From NCBI GenBank assembly GCA_016808115.1, contig JAEQBH010006870.1, forward strand, positions 1 through 64,000: a stretch of 64,000 nucleotides of DNA, in the 5' to 3' direction. The notes under the pieces were generated by a model. It was not told the origin of the DNA. It did no database searches and worked only from the letters and a program-made list of their open reading frames with translations. Of this stretch, positions 32,006 to 44,060 are shown piece after piece. Position 1 is the stretch's first letter. Each line of letters opens with the position of its first letter. Made by a program: the position numbers and the translations under genes. This DNA comes from Tetrastigma voinierianum. Its lineage: Eukaryota; Streptophyta; Magnoliopsida; Vitales; Vitaceae.

Positions 32006-33279
32006 GGTTTACCAAAAACAATTATGTATGGGGACATTCCAATGGGAGTTTTGTATGTAGTCCTGTAAGCCCAAAGTGCATCATCAAGTTTGGAAGACCA
32101 GTCCTTCCTGCTTGAGCTCACAGTCTTTTCAAGTATTCTTTTAATCTCCCTATTGGAAATTTCTGCTTGTCCATTGGTTTGGGGATGATAAGCTAGACTC
32201 ATTACATGCTTGATCCCATACCTATTCATGAGTTTTGCAAATATTTTGTTGTTTGCAAAGTAAACCTCCCCATCACTAATGATAGTTCTGGGTGTTCCAA
32301 ATCTGCTCAAAATATTTTTTTGCAAGAAACTCACAACTGTATTAGCATCATTCCTTGGACAAGCCACTGCTTCCACCCATTTGGAAACATAATCAACTGC
32401 TAGCAGTATGTACAGGTTCCCAAATGATGGTGGGAATGGTCCCATAAAATCTATTCCCCATACATCAAAGATTTGCACCACCATTATACCTCTTAGGGGC
32501 ATTTCATTTCTGCTGCTGATATTTCCAATCTTTTGGCATCTATCACACAATTTAACCCACTCAGCACAATCTCTGAAGATAGTGGGCCAATAAAACCCAG
32601 ATTTGAGTACCTTATGAGCTGTTCTTTCTCCTGAAAAATGACCCCCATATGGTGATGCATGGCATTCATTCAGAATTTTGCCTTGTTCATTTTCTGGCAC
32701 ACATCTTCTTATTATCATGTCAGCACCTCTTTTAAATAATAGTGGATCATCCCAAATATAATACCTGCTGTCAGTTCTGAGTTTCCTCTTCTGTTGGTAG
32801 CTGAATTCTGAAGGAACTACCCCACAAGCTAAATAGTTCACAATATCAGCATACCATGGAAGTTGGAAGGAAACTTTAAACAGTTGCTCATCTGGGAAGT
32901 TCTCTGTCAGTATTACTTTCTCTTCTTCAGCAGTGCTTCTTTCTACTCTTGACAAGTGATCAGCTATCACATTGTCACACCCCTTTTTATCCTTGATCTC
33001 CAAGTCAAACTCTTGCAATAACAGCACCCACCTTATCAATCTTGGCTTAGCTTCCTTCTTTGACATGGTGCACGATTCTTGCATGTCGGTATGAATAATA
33101 ACATGGGATCCCAAAATGTATTGCCTGAATTTTTCACAAGCAAATACTATGGCTAGCATCTCTTTTTCAGTTGTTGAGTAATTTTCTTGTGCTTCATTGA
33201 AGGTTCTACTAGCATAGTATATATTTTGAATATTTTTCTCCTTTCTTTGCCTGGGCGACTCCCATTGCAAAGGAATCAC
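32006..33279 (-). pseudogene. Ath-B RNase H and integrase, truncated by Ath-2
   Basis: This is the longest open frame in the window (31936-33279, 447 codons; the last 23 are translated Ath-2 LTR). RNase H comes first: ASRTFNEAQENYSTTEKEML and HTD (residues 23-65). Integrase follows with its zinc-binding H207, H214, C245 and C248. The DDE core is D277 (VWGIDFMGPFP), D336 (IISDGE) and E373 (NGQAEISNREI), all present. The sequence ends at IVFGKP, so the C-terminal DNA-binding part is missing. Motifs are clearly of the Athila lineage. The upstream frame is broken, so it starts inside RNase H. It could not act as an integrase in this form. Confidence 0.85.
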
Positions 33280-34340
33280 TTTGGCATCACATTATTTAAA
33301 ATCCACGATCCCGTGCGGTGCAGCCATTATAGGTGCTTGAACGATTTGATCTTGATTTCTTCAAAAGCAGCCTTGCGGGGAGTCATCAAAATTAAACCTT
33401 GTATCCTTCTCCGAGTAATCGCATGAGTAGTGCGGCTATTTTGAAGTCTTTGATGAATCTCCTATAAAATCCGGCATGCCCCAGAAGCTTCTTTACTCCT
33501 TTTCTTGTGGTAGGTGGTGCGAGTTTTGATAATGGATGCAACGGATTGGTCTACTTCAGTCCGTGCATGAAATTTTATGCCCAAGAACCCATAAAAATGG
33601 CATTTTCCTAATTCAAGGTTAGTCGCTTGTCTTGGCATCTTTGAAGCTAATCGCTTCCTGTGTCTTCAAACACCGATCAAAAACTGATCCATACACAAAG
33701 GAAGTCATCCATAAAATTTCCCATAACCTCTTCAACTGTGTCCGAAAAATATTTGACATCATACACCTTGAATGTGTAGCAAGAGCATTACACAACCCAA
33801 AATGGCATCCTTCACAAGTAAAGGTACCATAGGCATGAATGTGGTCTTCGTCCTCAGCAATAGCAATCTGATCGTATCTCGAATACCCATCCAAGAAAAC
33901 AAAAATGAGGGGCGTCCCGCTTAATCGCCCAACATTTGATCAATGAAGGGCAAAGGAAATGATCTTTCGTGACCGTGTTCGCCTTCCCGTAATCAATGCA
34001 TACCTCCATCCTCGTCACCGCTCGGAATCAATTCATTTTTCTCTTATCATGATCACAAGAAACCCACCCTTCTTCGGAACTACGGACTGGCTCACCTATG
34101 ACTATCCGAAATTCCACAGATAAACCAAGATTCAAGAATTTGAGTACCTCCTTCCCCGACTCACTCCTTCATCACCGGATTCGCCTCCTTTGATGTTCCC
34201 GCAGATGGCTTTAAGCCTTCCGAAGGTAATTCTCGTGCATGCAACCGATGGACCGACATACCCTTCAATTCTTCAATGGACCAAGCCAGACTTTATGCTT
34301 CTTTAAGATTTGCAAAGAACCTCTCGTCTCATCATCACTA
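33280..34340 (-). pseudogene. Ath-B reverse transcriptase, frameshifted
   Basis: On the minus strand: DGYSRYDQIAIAEDEDH (near 33890), TFTCEGCHFGLCNALAT (33760-33830), and then the catalytic block FMDDF near 33695-33715, with the two aspartates kept. KCHFYGFLGIKFHA follows near 33565-33610. Frames change at least four times, so no RT could be made. Order and content match an Athila RT joined to RNase H. Confidence 0.75.
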
Positions 34341-34499
34341 AGTTCAGCAGAGATAATCACCGGTCTTCTTCGTGATTCTAAGTAAGCATACTTCAAATGA
34401 CTTAGCAATTCTTTCAACACTCAAATTTCCTCTTCACTGGTTTCGATGAATTTCCTTTTCATTATTTTCCCTTTGTCATTTCGTTTTGGCCGTGCTCAA

Positions 34500-35300
34500 C
34501 ACGCTTTCTATAATGAAAACAAATAGATGACAATCGTAGTAGTCATCTTCAATATACCGAATTCATCTCTTTTCATTGAGGTAATTTGAGCATTACAATC
34601 ATTGTGAACATCAGGGTTGTAGATATAGACATCATCAATTACATTGCAATTTTCTCTGCCTATATCTATATTCCGCGATAAGCTGATCAAGCCGAAGTGC
34701 GAACTTCCTCCAACCCTCAAGGTGAGAACTCCTTTTGCATGTCGACCGTATACCTTAGCTAAGAATGGTCTCACCAATAGCAGGGGTACTTGTGAATCTT
34801 CTCTTCCTCGTCTGTAATCGATAGTCTACTGAAGATAAATTTCCCAAATGCTGACTAAAGACATCTTCCATGACTCTTCCGTGTTTTACCATCGATCCGT
34901 TCGCCATTTGAAGAGTAATAGTGGTGGGAATAACCTCCCTAAACTTAATTGCTTGGCAACAAAGAGGTGATCAAGTTTATACTAGCTCTCAGTCGCTGCA
35001 GGAGCTCTCGAATTCAACCCCTCCAATGATGCAAGGAATTGTAAAACTCCCTGGATCTTTCATCTTTTCTAGCAATTCTTTCTTTATCACAGCACTGCAA
35101 GTAGCAGTTAGATTCACAATCCCTTCTTCTACTATCTTTCTTTCTCGCCAAAGATGTCCTTCAGAATTTTGCATATAGTGGCATCCGAGTTACCACTTCA
35201 GAAGGGCATACCTGACATTTATTTCCGAAGGTTTTCAAAACCTTGCAAACTGCTCCTCTATCCTTGATTTCAAGTAGACTCGTGGGAAATGGGACTACCA
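34500..35300 (-). pseudogene. Ath-B aspartic protease region
   Basis: The open piece 34989-35174 reads KDPGSFTIPCIIGGVEFE near its end, the typical entry to an Athila protease. Then come REVIPTTITLQMANGS and GRVMEDVF (34870-34950) in another frame. The active-site DLGAS block is not readable between them because the sequence is damaged. Confidence 0.65.
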
Positions 35301-35799
35301 TTCCAGAGCCTTTGATATCCTTCTTCATTCACCTCTTCTTTCTTTTCTCCAAAGGCTTCTTCCTTTTCCTCGGGCTTTCTTCTTCTTTTACCGCTCGTCA
35401 TTTTTCTTCATCTTTCTAACTCCTTCCCACTCCTAAGCTGCACAGCCATGCAGTCTTTGGATTCTTCCTTGTGTCACTTGGGAAGGTATCTTTCCTCTGG
35501 CTTTGCAGGGTTGTGAGCTACCGCCTTATCAGGTCTCCTGTGTTCTTCAGGATGCATCAGTGGTGTTCTAAAATTCCGAATTGCAAAGCAGCTTGCTTCC
35601 ACTAAACTTTTCAAGGAGGCTCAACAGTTTCTTATTATCCCCATGAAATGCAAAGATCTGCTCTTCAAAAGATCAGCCTCCGACTCCCCGATATTCATTT
35701 CAGGTGTTCATTTCATCGTTGGAACCTCGTGGTTGTCGATAACCCCGTTGAGGGTCTCTATCCATGCCTTGGTCTCTGCGGAAGCCTCCACCATATGAG

Positions 35800-36840
35800 A
35801 AGTTCTCATGGTTCCTTGTTTGGTGATAATGTGTCAAGGGTGTTAGCATTGGGTTTGAAATGGTAATTTCGCTCCCGCATACTTAACCCTTCAAAGAACA
35901 TAGAATTGTTCTTCAAGAGCTCTCTCAAAGACTTCCCTTCAATAACTCTCTCTTTCAACTCCAGTCCTATCTCACGGGCAAAGGTGTCTCCTTCGCTTGT
36001 CCACTCGCGGCATAATGGCATCCAACTCGCCCATGGTCAGCCATCTTGCTCACCTCCATGATCCCCTTTCCTCAAGCAGTTTCTCTTGGAAAACTCGTAT
36101 GAGTTTCATATTGCATTTTAGCCGTCTTCAATCGCCTCTTGCTTCTTCAAAGACTTTTTCGCTTAATGTTCCACAACATGAAGCATCAATAATCCCTTTC
36201 GATATATTATTCAAGGCATGATATACAATGTCCATCCGAGTCTTCGATCTATCCCATGCATCGGATTAATCTCTCCTCAAAGAACCAAGCCAACCTTCCT
36301 GTGCCATACGTGCTTTCATCTTCCCCCCCTCGTTGAAACACAATGATTTCCCTCCTTCTCTCTGAGGTGAGGGCTGGGGGGAAGAATCTACCTAAGTAGG
36401 CCTCTACTAACTCCTCCCAAGTATCAACAGAGCCATATGGTAAAGATTCATACCATGTAGCTGTTGTATCTCTCAGAGAGAATGGGAATATGCGCTGATG
36501 ACTTCGGTCTCACCCCATTCAATCTCACTCAGAGCTACCATCCCGAGAAATCTTCCCAGTGCTCGTTTGTCCTCGCGGGATGACCAAGAACTGATGTCGC
36601 TGGACCATTGTAATTAGTGGCCGGTTTAAGTTCAAAATCAAGCCAGATCAATACCGGGTCGCCTCGATCAAGCAGAATACTCATTCAATATCAGCTCTGT
36701 AAGTCCTCCATAGCATCGCTGATCGGAGGCCTTCTAGCTGCTTCTCTATGTGCTTCATTCTCGACTCTTCATGTCTTTCATTCGCTACGGTTGAGTTTTC
36801 TCTTTATCTTTCTCTTCAAGCTCGAAATTCTCTAATTTCA
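35800..36840 (-). pseudogene. Ath-B gag, frameshifted
   Basis: On the minus strand a well kept capsid block reads DTTATWYESLPYGSVDTWEE followed by LVEAYLGRFFPP (about 36375-36475), then pieces of a CPMHGI-type region and a charged helical region at 35806-36021. The piece 35301-35799 between gag and protease is low-complexity and lysine/serine-rich when translated and holds no clear domain. The leader 36841-37073 has no gene. Confidence 0.7.
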
Positions 36841-37073
36841 GGTTCGCTGAATCAGACGTTGTTCTGCTTCCTATGGCATTAAAAATTTTGTCCTCGAAAT
36901 CAAAACACTTGCATTAATAGATTGGCCTGTCAACAAATATTTTCAATATGGTTTGTTAAAGGTTAGTGACTGATGTAGTCACTGCTTAAAAAACTGTTTT
37001 TGTTCTTTTTTCTCAAATGTCCAAATTAGCATTTCCTTCTTTCGTCTGAATATTGATTTACTAAATTCTTTCG

Positions 37074-37092
37074 ATCCCCGGCAACGGCGCCA
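37074..37092 (-). other. Primer-binding site of Ath-B
   Basis: The minus strand reads TGGCGCCGTTGCCGGGGAT, a perfect Athila-type site (tRNA-Asp type). It fixes the strand and 5' end of the element. Confidence 0.9.
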
Positions 37093-37390
37093 TAAAACTT
37101 GTTAACCTAATAAAGATATATACAAATTTATGACATCATTACCAAAGGATCATGTCTGTCCGCAACTAGCATTCATAAAACTTGTTAATCGACCATCGAT
37201 GTACACCAAATTTATGACGTTATCACCTAAGGACTATTATCTAATCTCTCGTGAACAATACCATAAAACCTGCTAAGACTACATCAATAAATTGTTATGA
37301 TCAAAATTACCTATTCAAATTTAAGACTTATTACCCATGACTATTGTCTAATCCTCAGAAATAAACCATTAAACTTGGAGTGTGAGTTTT
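37093..37390. repeat. Direct repeats at the LTR end, next to the primer site
   Basis: Units starting CATAAAACTTGTTAA, CATAAAACTTGTTAATCG and CATAAAACCTGCTAAG with a shared CAAATTTATGAC core lie at 37091, about 37173 and 37262. A fourth start, CCATTAAACTTGG, is at 37366. The first unit touches the primer site. Confidence 0.75.
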
Positions 37391-38743
37391 TAAGTATCAC
37401 TTGATTAAAAGATATTTTTGTAAGAGTAAACCATTTTCAGGTGGTTTTGATCCAAGATACCGCAAGTGCATGTGAATGACAAGTAATAAATGGATTTAAG
37501 TCCAGATATCTATCCTACGTAGATTCAAGAATTTCTAATTACTCCCAACTACTTAAGCTCCATACTATTTGACGATAATACGATAATGAGATTTTTGCTT
37601 TGAAAGATTGAATGAATGATGTAAAGAAAATGAATGAACAATAAATGAATTGAATATTGAAATATTAAAATAACAAATTTAGATTTAACATTATTCTAAA
37701 GAAAACATCAATAATCAGCTATCATGGAAGAATCAATCTTGCCATCAGATCGTATCTTTGGTTTTCGAACTACGCATCTTTAAAACTAGTCCAAGGATTA
37801 ATATAGTGTGACTGGATCTCTCCATACCACATGCGCTTTATCATCTCACCTTAACTGCTTCTTTAACATGTGGGCGAAATAACTACTTTTAAAACTAGTC
37901 ATTGTTTCCGGGTATTTTCTTTCTCAATACTTCATACCCACAACATGGACCGCACTGAGCTCCTTCAATTTAGTCATTGCTTGTGGTTGCATTATACGGT
38001 TCCTCACCCTCAAAATTAGAATAGCTTACTCTTCTCGACAGATCCTTGCTAACACTGATCAAATTCACTATTCGAATTGAGGTGAACTGCCTACTTAAAT
38101 TTATAACTCACTCACCATTCTCTGCTACAAGCGAGAAGAGGATGTATTGATTTAAATATACAGAGCGCATTAGATCAAGAATATCAGTTCAAATATCTTC
38201 CCGAAATTGTTTTCTTTACTCTCGTGAATGCCTCGTGTCACCCAGAGGGCCTCCCGAAATCGCAAATGAACGACCAAGTATGGTACAAGAGACCGAAATC
38301 GGGATCAATTTCCAAGAACACGCAAACGTTAAGTCGATTTAACATCCGTTCAAATATTGCGAATGAAATATCATAGAAAGATTATTTCCGATAATAATCG
38401 CCAATTCAATGGAAGCCGGGTTTAAATTATCGATTATACTACATTGGTTTCATTGATCAAGAAAACATCAGAAATCGGAAATCGGTGTCTGAATCCCAAA
38501 ATTTGTCCTGAATCTAAACAACCGCATGCAATTTTAAGAAATAAACATCTCGCATTCACCTCAATCTCATGCCTAACGCTCAAATCCAAATTAGAACGAA
38601 TACAAACTAATCTAATCTAAAATAAATGGAAAAAACGAAAACAAAGGAAAGAAAAGAAAAGAAAATACAAAAATACGTGAGCCTTCAAAGAACCTGCATT
38701 TCTCTTCAAGTCGCCAAGAGCCTACGCTTCTTCAATAGCACTG

Positions 38744-38751
38744 TATTTATA
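38744..38751 (-). promoter_or_regulatory. TATA box of the Ath-B LTR
   Basis: The minus strand reads CCTATAAATACAG. It lies about 65 bp downstream of the palindrome array on that strand. Confidence 0.6.
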
Positions 38752-38811
38752 GGTTCTCAAGTCATTCCTAATTTCATGCACCCTATCAGGATTTCAAGTT
38801 AATCGCCCGCT

Positions 38812-39375
38812 TTGTTGATACCGCCGCGACATCGTAACTTTGTCGCTGACTCTCGTTGTCTCGCTTTGTCGCAGAAGCCTTTGTTTGCCATGCATGTCTG
38901 CGGAGCGATGTCGCTGGCAACCTTAAGGACGCCGCTGATCTTAATCAGTAGTGTATTTGATGTCGAAGGCGGATGTTGTCGTGACCTCTTTCGTAGAAGT
39001 GCTGTCGCGACTGATGTTGTCGCGACTTCCCTTCTTCTACCAATGTTGTCGCACTAATCGAATGATGTCACACTTCCCTTCAGAAGATGTCATGATACCT
39101 TGATGTTGTCGCTAATCTTCCGGGTCTTAGAATTGATGTCGCGACATCCAGTGTTGTCGCGAATCTTCTCTTCTTACAACTGTTGTCGCTACCACTTACT
39201 GTTGTCTCAACTTCCTTTCAGAAATTGCTTGTCGCAACTACAGTGTTGTCGCCACCTCTCTTTCTTCACTATTGTTGTCGCGACTGAATGGGTGTCGAAT
39301 CTCTTCTGATGTCACGCCACTCTTTCCTCAGAAGCCGATGATCGCGCATTGCATCCGCATGTCGCGACATCATGT
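38812..39375. repeat. GTCGCGAC palindrome array in the Ath-B LTR
   Basis: GATGTCGCGACATC is perfect at 39135-39148 and ATGTCGCGACAT at 39359-39370. GTCGCGAC also occurs at 39004, 39019 and 39277, with more than ten decayed TGTTGTCGC half sites between. Spacing is 25-45 bp, with CTTC-rich spacers. Confidence 0.9.
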
Positions 39376-39733
39376 CTTCTTCTCTTTCAATTCCCGATCA
39401 CACCTTGAGTTTCTTTCGGCCCCAAATTTCATTTTGTTTTCAATTAAGCTTCATTTGCTACTGGAGTTTCACTGATGTAACCTGAATACGCATTTTGATT
39501 GTTGTCAAGGCTTCACGATATCGTCCCTTCATCCTCGTATGCCTTTCCCGATGTAACTCGTTTAGCCAATATATCATTAACGCCATCCACCTTCTACTCA
39601 TTTTTCTCGCAAAATTCTTCTTTTCTTTAATTCCCGCTATATATCAATTTGTTATTCCATGTTTCGCACATAAATCACTTTAGATAAAATGTATCGAAAA
39701 ATGGACTAAAAATAGATGACTTTTAAGCCATCA

Positions 39734-40386
39734 AACGCCCTTAATTAGTCTCGGACTTCACTAGCTCCATAAACACTCTTCTATTCACGAGGTTAGCAGC
39801 TGGCCACATTAACTCATTTGCTTAACCACTAAGAATCCAAAATGGACTCAAGGTGGTTTGTAAGCAACCCATAAGATGGCCCTAAAACTAGACGCAAACC
39901 ATGCCTAGGACTGATCTGGAGCCTATGAGCCTGAACCAAGTAGGATTTGGGCTCCAAAATCACAAAAATCAGTGATCCATATGTCGCCCAATGATTCATT
40001 GACAGGTTTCCAAACTGGCCGAGCTTGCTGGAGAATAAACTAAAATTGAGAAAAAATTTCTTAAAGAATAAGGAGTCTAACTAAGAAAACCAGCATGCAA
40101 TTATGAGTTCAGATGAGGGCGATATGACCAAAACAAGCTCAAGTGCTCCAAATTCAAACCTGCTCGAATAATGAACTCAACCTAAATCTATCTAACCTGC
40201 TGAACCTGGCTCTCAAACTAGCCGATCCAATTGATAAAATTCACCCTTAGTTAGAGAATCATAATTAGTAAGGAGTCCAACAAAGAAATGGTGAATGATT
40301 TCTGAATGAGATAAGGAAGATATTACCAAAACATTCGAATCCCTCGTCTCCTCCTATGAACTCCAAATTAATCGAATTTTAGGAGG
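39734..40386. other. Unassigned spacer with a 203-bp direct repeat
   Basis: No protein motif is seen. CCAAACTGGCCGAGC (40010) and TCAAACTAGCCGATC (40213) begin two diverged copies, each with AAGGAGTC-AAC-AAGAAA later (40070 and 40279). The second copy is cut by Tekay-M. Confidence 0.55.
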
Positions 40387-42522
40387 CTTCACACACCCCA
40401 ACCCCTGCCTAGGCAAATTAAGGGGGCACAAACTATACGGACTTTACCCGTCTTTCTACATCAAAGGGCCTAAGTCTTATAACTGAATCAAAATATCATA
40501 TACAAAGATACAAAATAAAACTACCACCGTAGTGGTGTTTACAATGTCAATACATATAGTCCTGAGTCCCATTTACATTTACATATACAAAAACTGTACA
40601 TTTACATTTACATAATCACAGCGTAAGACCTATTGTGATGGACTCCTACTAGCTCATAGCCTGGGCCAGTGATGTGAAGATTCACATGCCCTTCCTCGTA
40701 CCTTACACGATTAAACCCGTGCTGCTTAATGCCAAGGGGAAATATATGACTTTATATGTATACACATGCATTAATACTTTATAGTAAGTATATAATAGCA
40801 ATGTATATACAAGAGTAAGATATCATAATTTTTCATGAATTCATATAACAACTTATACACATACTTGTACTTATAGCGCATTTATACTTGTGGCTGCATC
40901 TCTCCCGTAGGAGTTATAGAGCTTATACTTGTACAAAAGGTACCAGAGGTACTACAAAGGTTATATTTGCACAGAGGTACCCATAGGTACATTCAGAGTA
41001 GAACGAAGGTACATTACTTTACTCTTAGTTGTTATTCATACTCTTATCATATAATCCATTCACTACCTTGCACTCAATAAAAAGAAATGAGTAGGACAGT
41101 ACAATAAGTAATTGAAGGTACTAAGACAAAGATCGAGGTGTCGTACTCACAAAGTAGAGTGTCAAGACCGACAGAGTGCGTCGCGCACTAATCGGCAGGA
41201 GTACCGGGTACTAAATGTGTCAAGCACTACTAAAGAGTGTCGTCGCACTAATTAGAGAGTACCGAAGTACTATACGTGCCCGCCTCAGAACAGAGAGGTG
41301 TCGCACATTCAATATCCAAATTTTAGGCATTCCTACAATTATATGTTTAGAACTTACTATCTTATCATAGGGCATTGAGTTTATTAACATCGAAGCTTCT
41401 CGGGCCGATAATGGTGTACCTGGGCCTCTAATTTTCCTTTACTTCCTACAAACATGAATAGAATTCACACAATTTATGTGGTCCCCATTAGTCCAATAGA
41501 CAAGTCCCTTAATAACTTAATAGCAAACATGACAAAAACACATGTTCAGGAACAATGCCACGCTAATAACGCGGCACTCACTACGCTAAAAGATAAGCCT
41601 TCTCGTCGAGGCGTAGCAAAGGCTCGCCCAAGCCTCCCTCCTACCACGCCTACGCCGTGGACTCCACACCATTGCAGTGAGATCACCACGCCGCGGCGCA
41701 GACCGGCACTTCCTGCATTTGCTGATTTCATCCCTTTTTCCATAAATCCAACCAAAATCAAAAGAAAACTCATATACTCTCTAAAGAAACATCTCCCAAG
41801 TGTATTCTAACCCAACCAAAACCAAACATAAAGATTAATTAGGGTTTTTTCGAAACCCAAACTCAAATACTTGTAAGTTAGGTAAACTTCCTAACACCCA
41901 AACATGTATCCATACACCATAAACCAAGAATCCATACAAATCCATACTCATCTTATCCAAACTAAGGTTTTACCAACCTAACTTTCAACAAATCTAGGGT
42001 TAGGATGAATTCCTAACTAAACCCTAGAAATGGAACAAACTAATATCCATACAAAAGTCCAAAAACCTATAAATATCCGTACAAAACCATAGCAATCCAT
42101 ACTATTCCATACCTTTCTTAGCTTTCTTTCTCTTCCTCTTCTTCTTCTCATTCTTCTTCTTCTTCTTCTCCCTCTCTCTAGGTTTTTTTTTGGTTTCCTC
42201 CAAATGGGTATGAGAATATATCTCATCCCACCAAATTTACTCTATCCCATTTGATTTTTAATTTTCCTTTATTACACTTCAATCTTCAAACTCCTTCTAT
42301 TTGCACTCACAACTTCTATGCTATTTCTATAATAGCATATCATCTTCTTATATTATGACTTTTATATCCCGTTTGCCAAATTCCACTTTTTACCCTGTGT
42401 TCAGACAAATTCGGTTTCAAATTTTCACTTAGAAAATAATAATTGTGAAAATTTTCAAAATGCACTTATAATATACCCTAATTATGTTTAAAAATGACTA
42501 GGGTGTATTTCGGGGTGTTACA
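40387..42522 (-). mobile_element. Tekay-M 3' LTR
   Basis: On the minus strand it starts TGTAACACCCCGAAATACAC at 42522 and ends near 40387. It matches 53656-57160 closely. Over 41800-42060 versus 56440-56700 the two are nearly identical. It holds a minisatellite of GTGTCGTCGCACTAAT and GAGAGTACC units (41150-41310), a GGCGTAGC/GCTACGCC-rich block (41560-41720) and a CTTCTTCTT tract (42125-42180). The 118-codon plus-strand ORF in it (41454-41810) has a counterpart region in the other LTR but no protein motif. Confidence 0.8.
41150..41310. repeat. GTGTCGTCGCACTAAT minisatellite in the Tekay-M LTR
   Basis: About three units of 60-70 bp, each with a GTGTCGTCGCACTAAT block, a GAGAGTACC block and an AAATGTGTCAAGCAC-type spacer. 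The 5' LTR carries about four units at 55730-55925. Confidence 0.75.
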
Positions 42523-42540
42523 ATTCTCCCCCCCTTAAAA
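42523..42540 (-). other. Polypurine tract of Tekay-M
   Basis: The minus strand reads TTTTAAGGGGGGGAGAAT just before the LTR start TGTAACACC. Confidence 0.85.
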
Positions 42541-42549
42541 TAAATTTCA

Positions 42550-43388
42550 TCCTCAAAATTACCAGAAGGGTACTGTACCCTCATTGTCGATTCTGGTTCC
42601 CATGTCGCTTCTTCCATACCGTGATGTTGCCAAAGCACCTTTACCAGAGGGACTTGCTTGTTCCGTAACTATCTTATTTCACGGTCGAGGATAGCTTTCG
42701 ACTCTTCATCAAAAGTGAAATCTTCTTGTACTTGTATATCTTGAACTAGTATTACGTATGTATGTGTCGAACGATATTCGAAGCATAGACATGGAATACA
42801 TCATGTAATTTGGCTAATCTCAAAGGGAGTGCCAAACGATACGCCATCGATCCGACTCTTTCTAAAAATCTCGTACGGGCCAATGAATCTCGACTCGCCT
42901 TTCCTTTTCTTCCAGCAGTATCTTTTCCATGGAGATACTTAAAACACTTTGTCCGACTCACTCTATCCTTCTCTTCAAATTAGCATAAGACCTTGTCTAT
43001 CACTCGATGCCTTTAACCTCTATCGAATAACCTAACTTTTCTTCATGTCTTTACTAAATCAGACCAATAATCTTACGCTGCTCACCTCATTCAACACATA
43101 GGAGTTATACATCTTCTTCCATACAAAGCTTCCTACTGGGGCCATACCAATATCGGATCCGACAATCGTTATTATAGGCACTCCATGGAGTGGAATATAC
43201 CTATCCCAACTCGAAAAATCTAATACACAAACTCAATCATATTCCAACATCCGAATCACTTTAGATTGTCCATCTATTCGTGGGATGGAAAGCAAAGCAT
43301 AAAATTGGGGCCTCATACCAAAAGTCGACTATAATTCCTTTAAGAACTTGACGTAAAACCGTGGATCACGCTAAACACTACTACAAGC
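42550..43388 (-). pseudogene. Tekay-M integrase C-terminal half and chromodomain
   Basis: Minus-strand reading, right to left: DPRF and FLKEL (43340-43380), FYALLSIPRIDGQSK (about 43265-43310), WDRYIPL, IGMAP and VWKKM (43110-43205), RFLERVGSMAYRLALPL with KLHDVFHV (42790-42880, open in 42752-42961), and last QVPLVKVLWQHHGMEEATWE (42595-42655), a chromodomain-type tail. Frameshifts occur between these blocks. The other half of integrase is found at 49950, beyond Ath-3. Confidence 0.75.
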
Positions 43389-44060
43389 ACGTGCTTTAAA
43401 AGAATTTTGCAAGATACCCCTCGACTCATGCCTCTGCTCTCAAGGCCAAGCATAGCAATTTTCTCTTTTTCTTCTTTCTTTCCTTTGTTTTTCTTCTTCT
43501 TTATTTCGAAGACCCATCAATTCTTTTCCTCGGGGGTCCTTAACCCATTAAAGGTATGCAATGAAACTAGGATGCTTTTGCAAGATTTAGAGTGTTAGCA
43601 GCTTTTTTCAATACTACTATCAACCTTAAAATAATGTGTGTTGGGCTAGAGGTGGAAGAAAAGTGGTTGAAAATAAGAATTTAATCTATCACCCGCTTAA
43701 TTAAGCATGAATCAATCTAACATCAACAACATTGACGATGTTCCAATTTTTCAAATCAAGAAGTTAGGCAAAACACACAAAAAATGGGGCGTAATTTTTG
43801 CAAACTGTATGTGAGTCGGGGAGGAAAAAGGTATAAAGATATATGGCTATATTTCCACTTAGAAAAACTACAGCTTCACAACCAAAACAACTACACAAAC
43901 AGAAACTAAATAGCAAGTCATTAATCTTGATAAAAATTGGCTTCAAAATACAACAAAACATAAATGTAAAGTCGCTCTTCACAACCTCCCTCCAACCAAT
44001 GTCACAATGTCCCTAATGGGCTCGGATTGGAAAGTTAGAGAGGGAAGTGCTACCTCCTCA
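43389..44060 (-). other. Ath-3 3' untranslated remnant
   Basis: A plus-strand pyrimidine tract (43455-43510) equals the purine tract found in Ath-1 and Ath-2 after the extra ORF region. No gene is seen, and no LTR start or polypurine tract is recognisable before the integrase sequence begins. Confidence 0.5.

Larger units (their letters stand above)
32006..39733 (-). mobile_element. Ath-B: Athila element with pol, 3' part missing
   Basis: Read on the minus strand the order is 5' LTR (39733 to about 37100), Athila primer site (37092-37074), gag, protease, reverse transcriptase, RNase H and integrase. The integrase stops at the Ath-2 junction (32006). The rest of integrase, any extra ORF, and the 3' LTR are not found in the window. 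Its LTR differs from the Ath-1/2/3 family, so it is a separate Athila family. It is the only Athila copy here with RT and integrase, and thus a model for the kind of partner that could mobilise the Ath family. Confidence 0.75.
37093..39733 (-). mobile_element. Ath-B 5' LTR
   Basis: The LTR probably starts TGATGGCTTAAAAGTCATC at 39733 on the minus strand and ends just before the primer site, about 37100. The layout is U3 with a GTCGCGAC palindrome array (38812-39375), a TATA box (38744-38751), then a long R/U5 that ends in about three 85-100-bp repeats (37093-37390). No second LTR is in the window, so the limits are inferred from the sequence itself. Confidence 0.6.

Noticed and set aside
41454..41810. 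Plus-strand 118-codon ORF in the Tekay-M 3' LTR
   Set aside because: It is antisense in an LTR, has no recognisable domain, and its frame is not kept in the paired LTR at 56070-56420.
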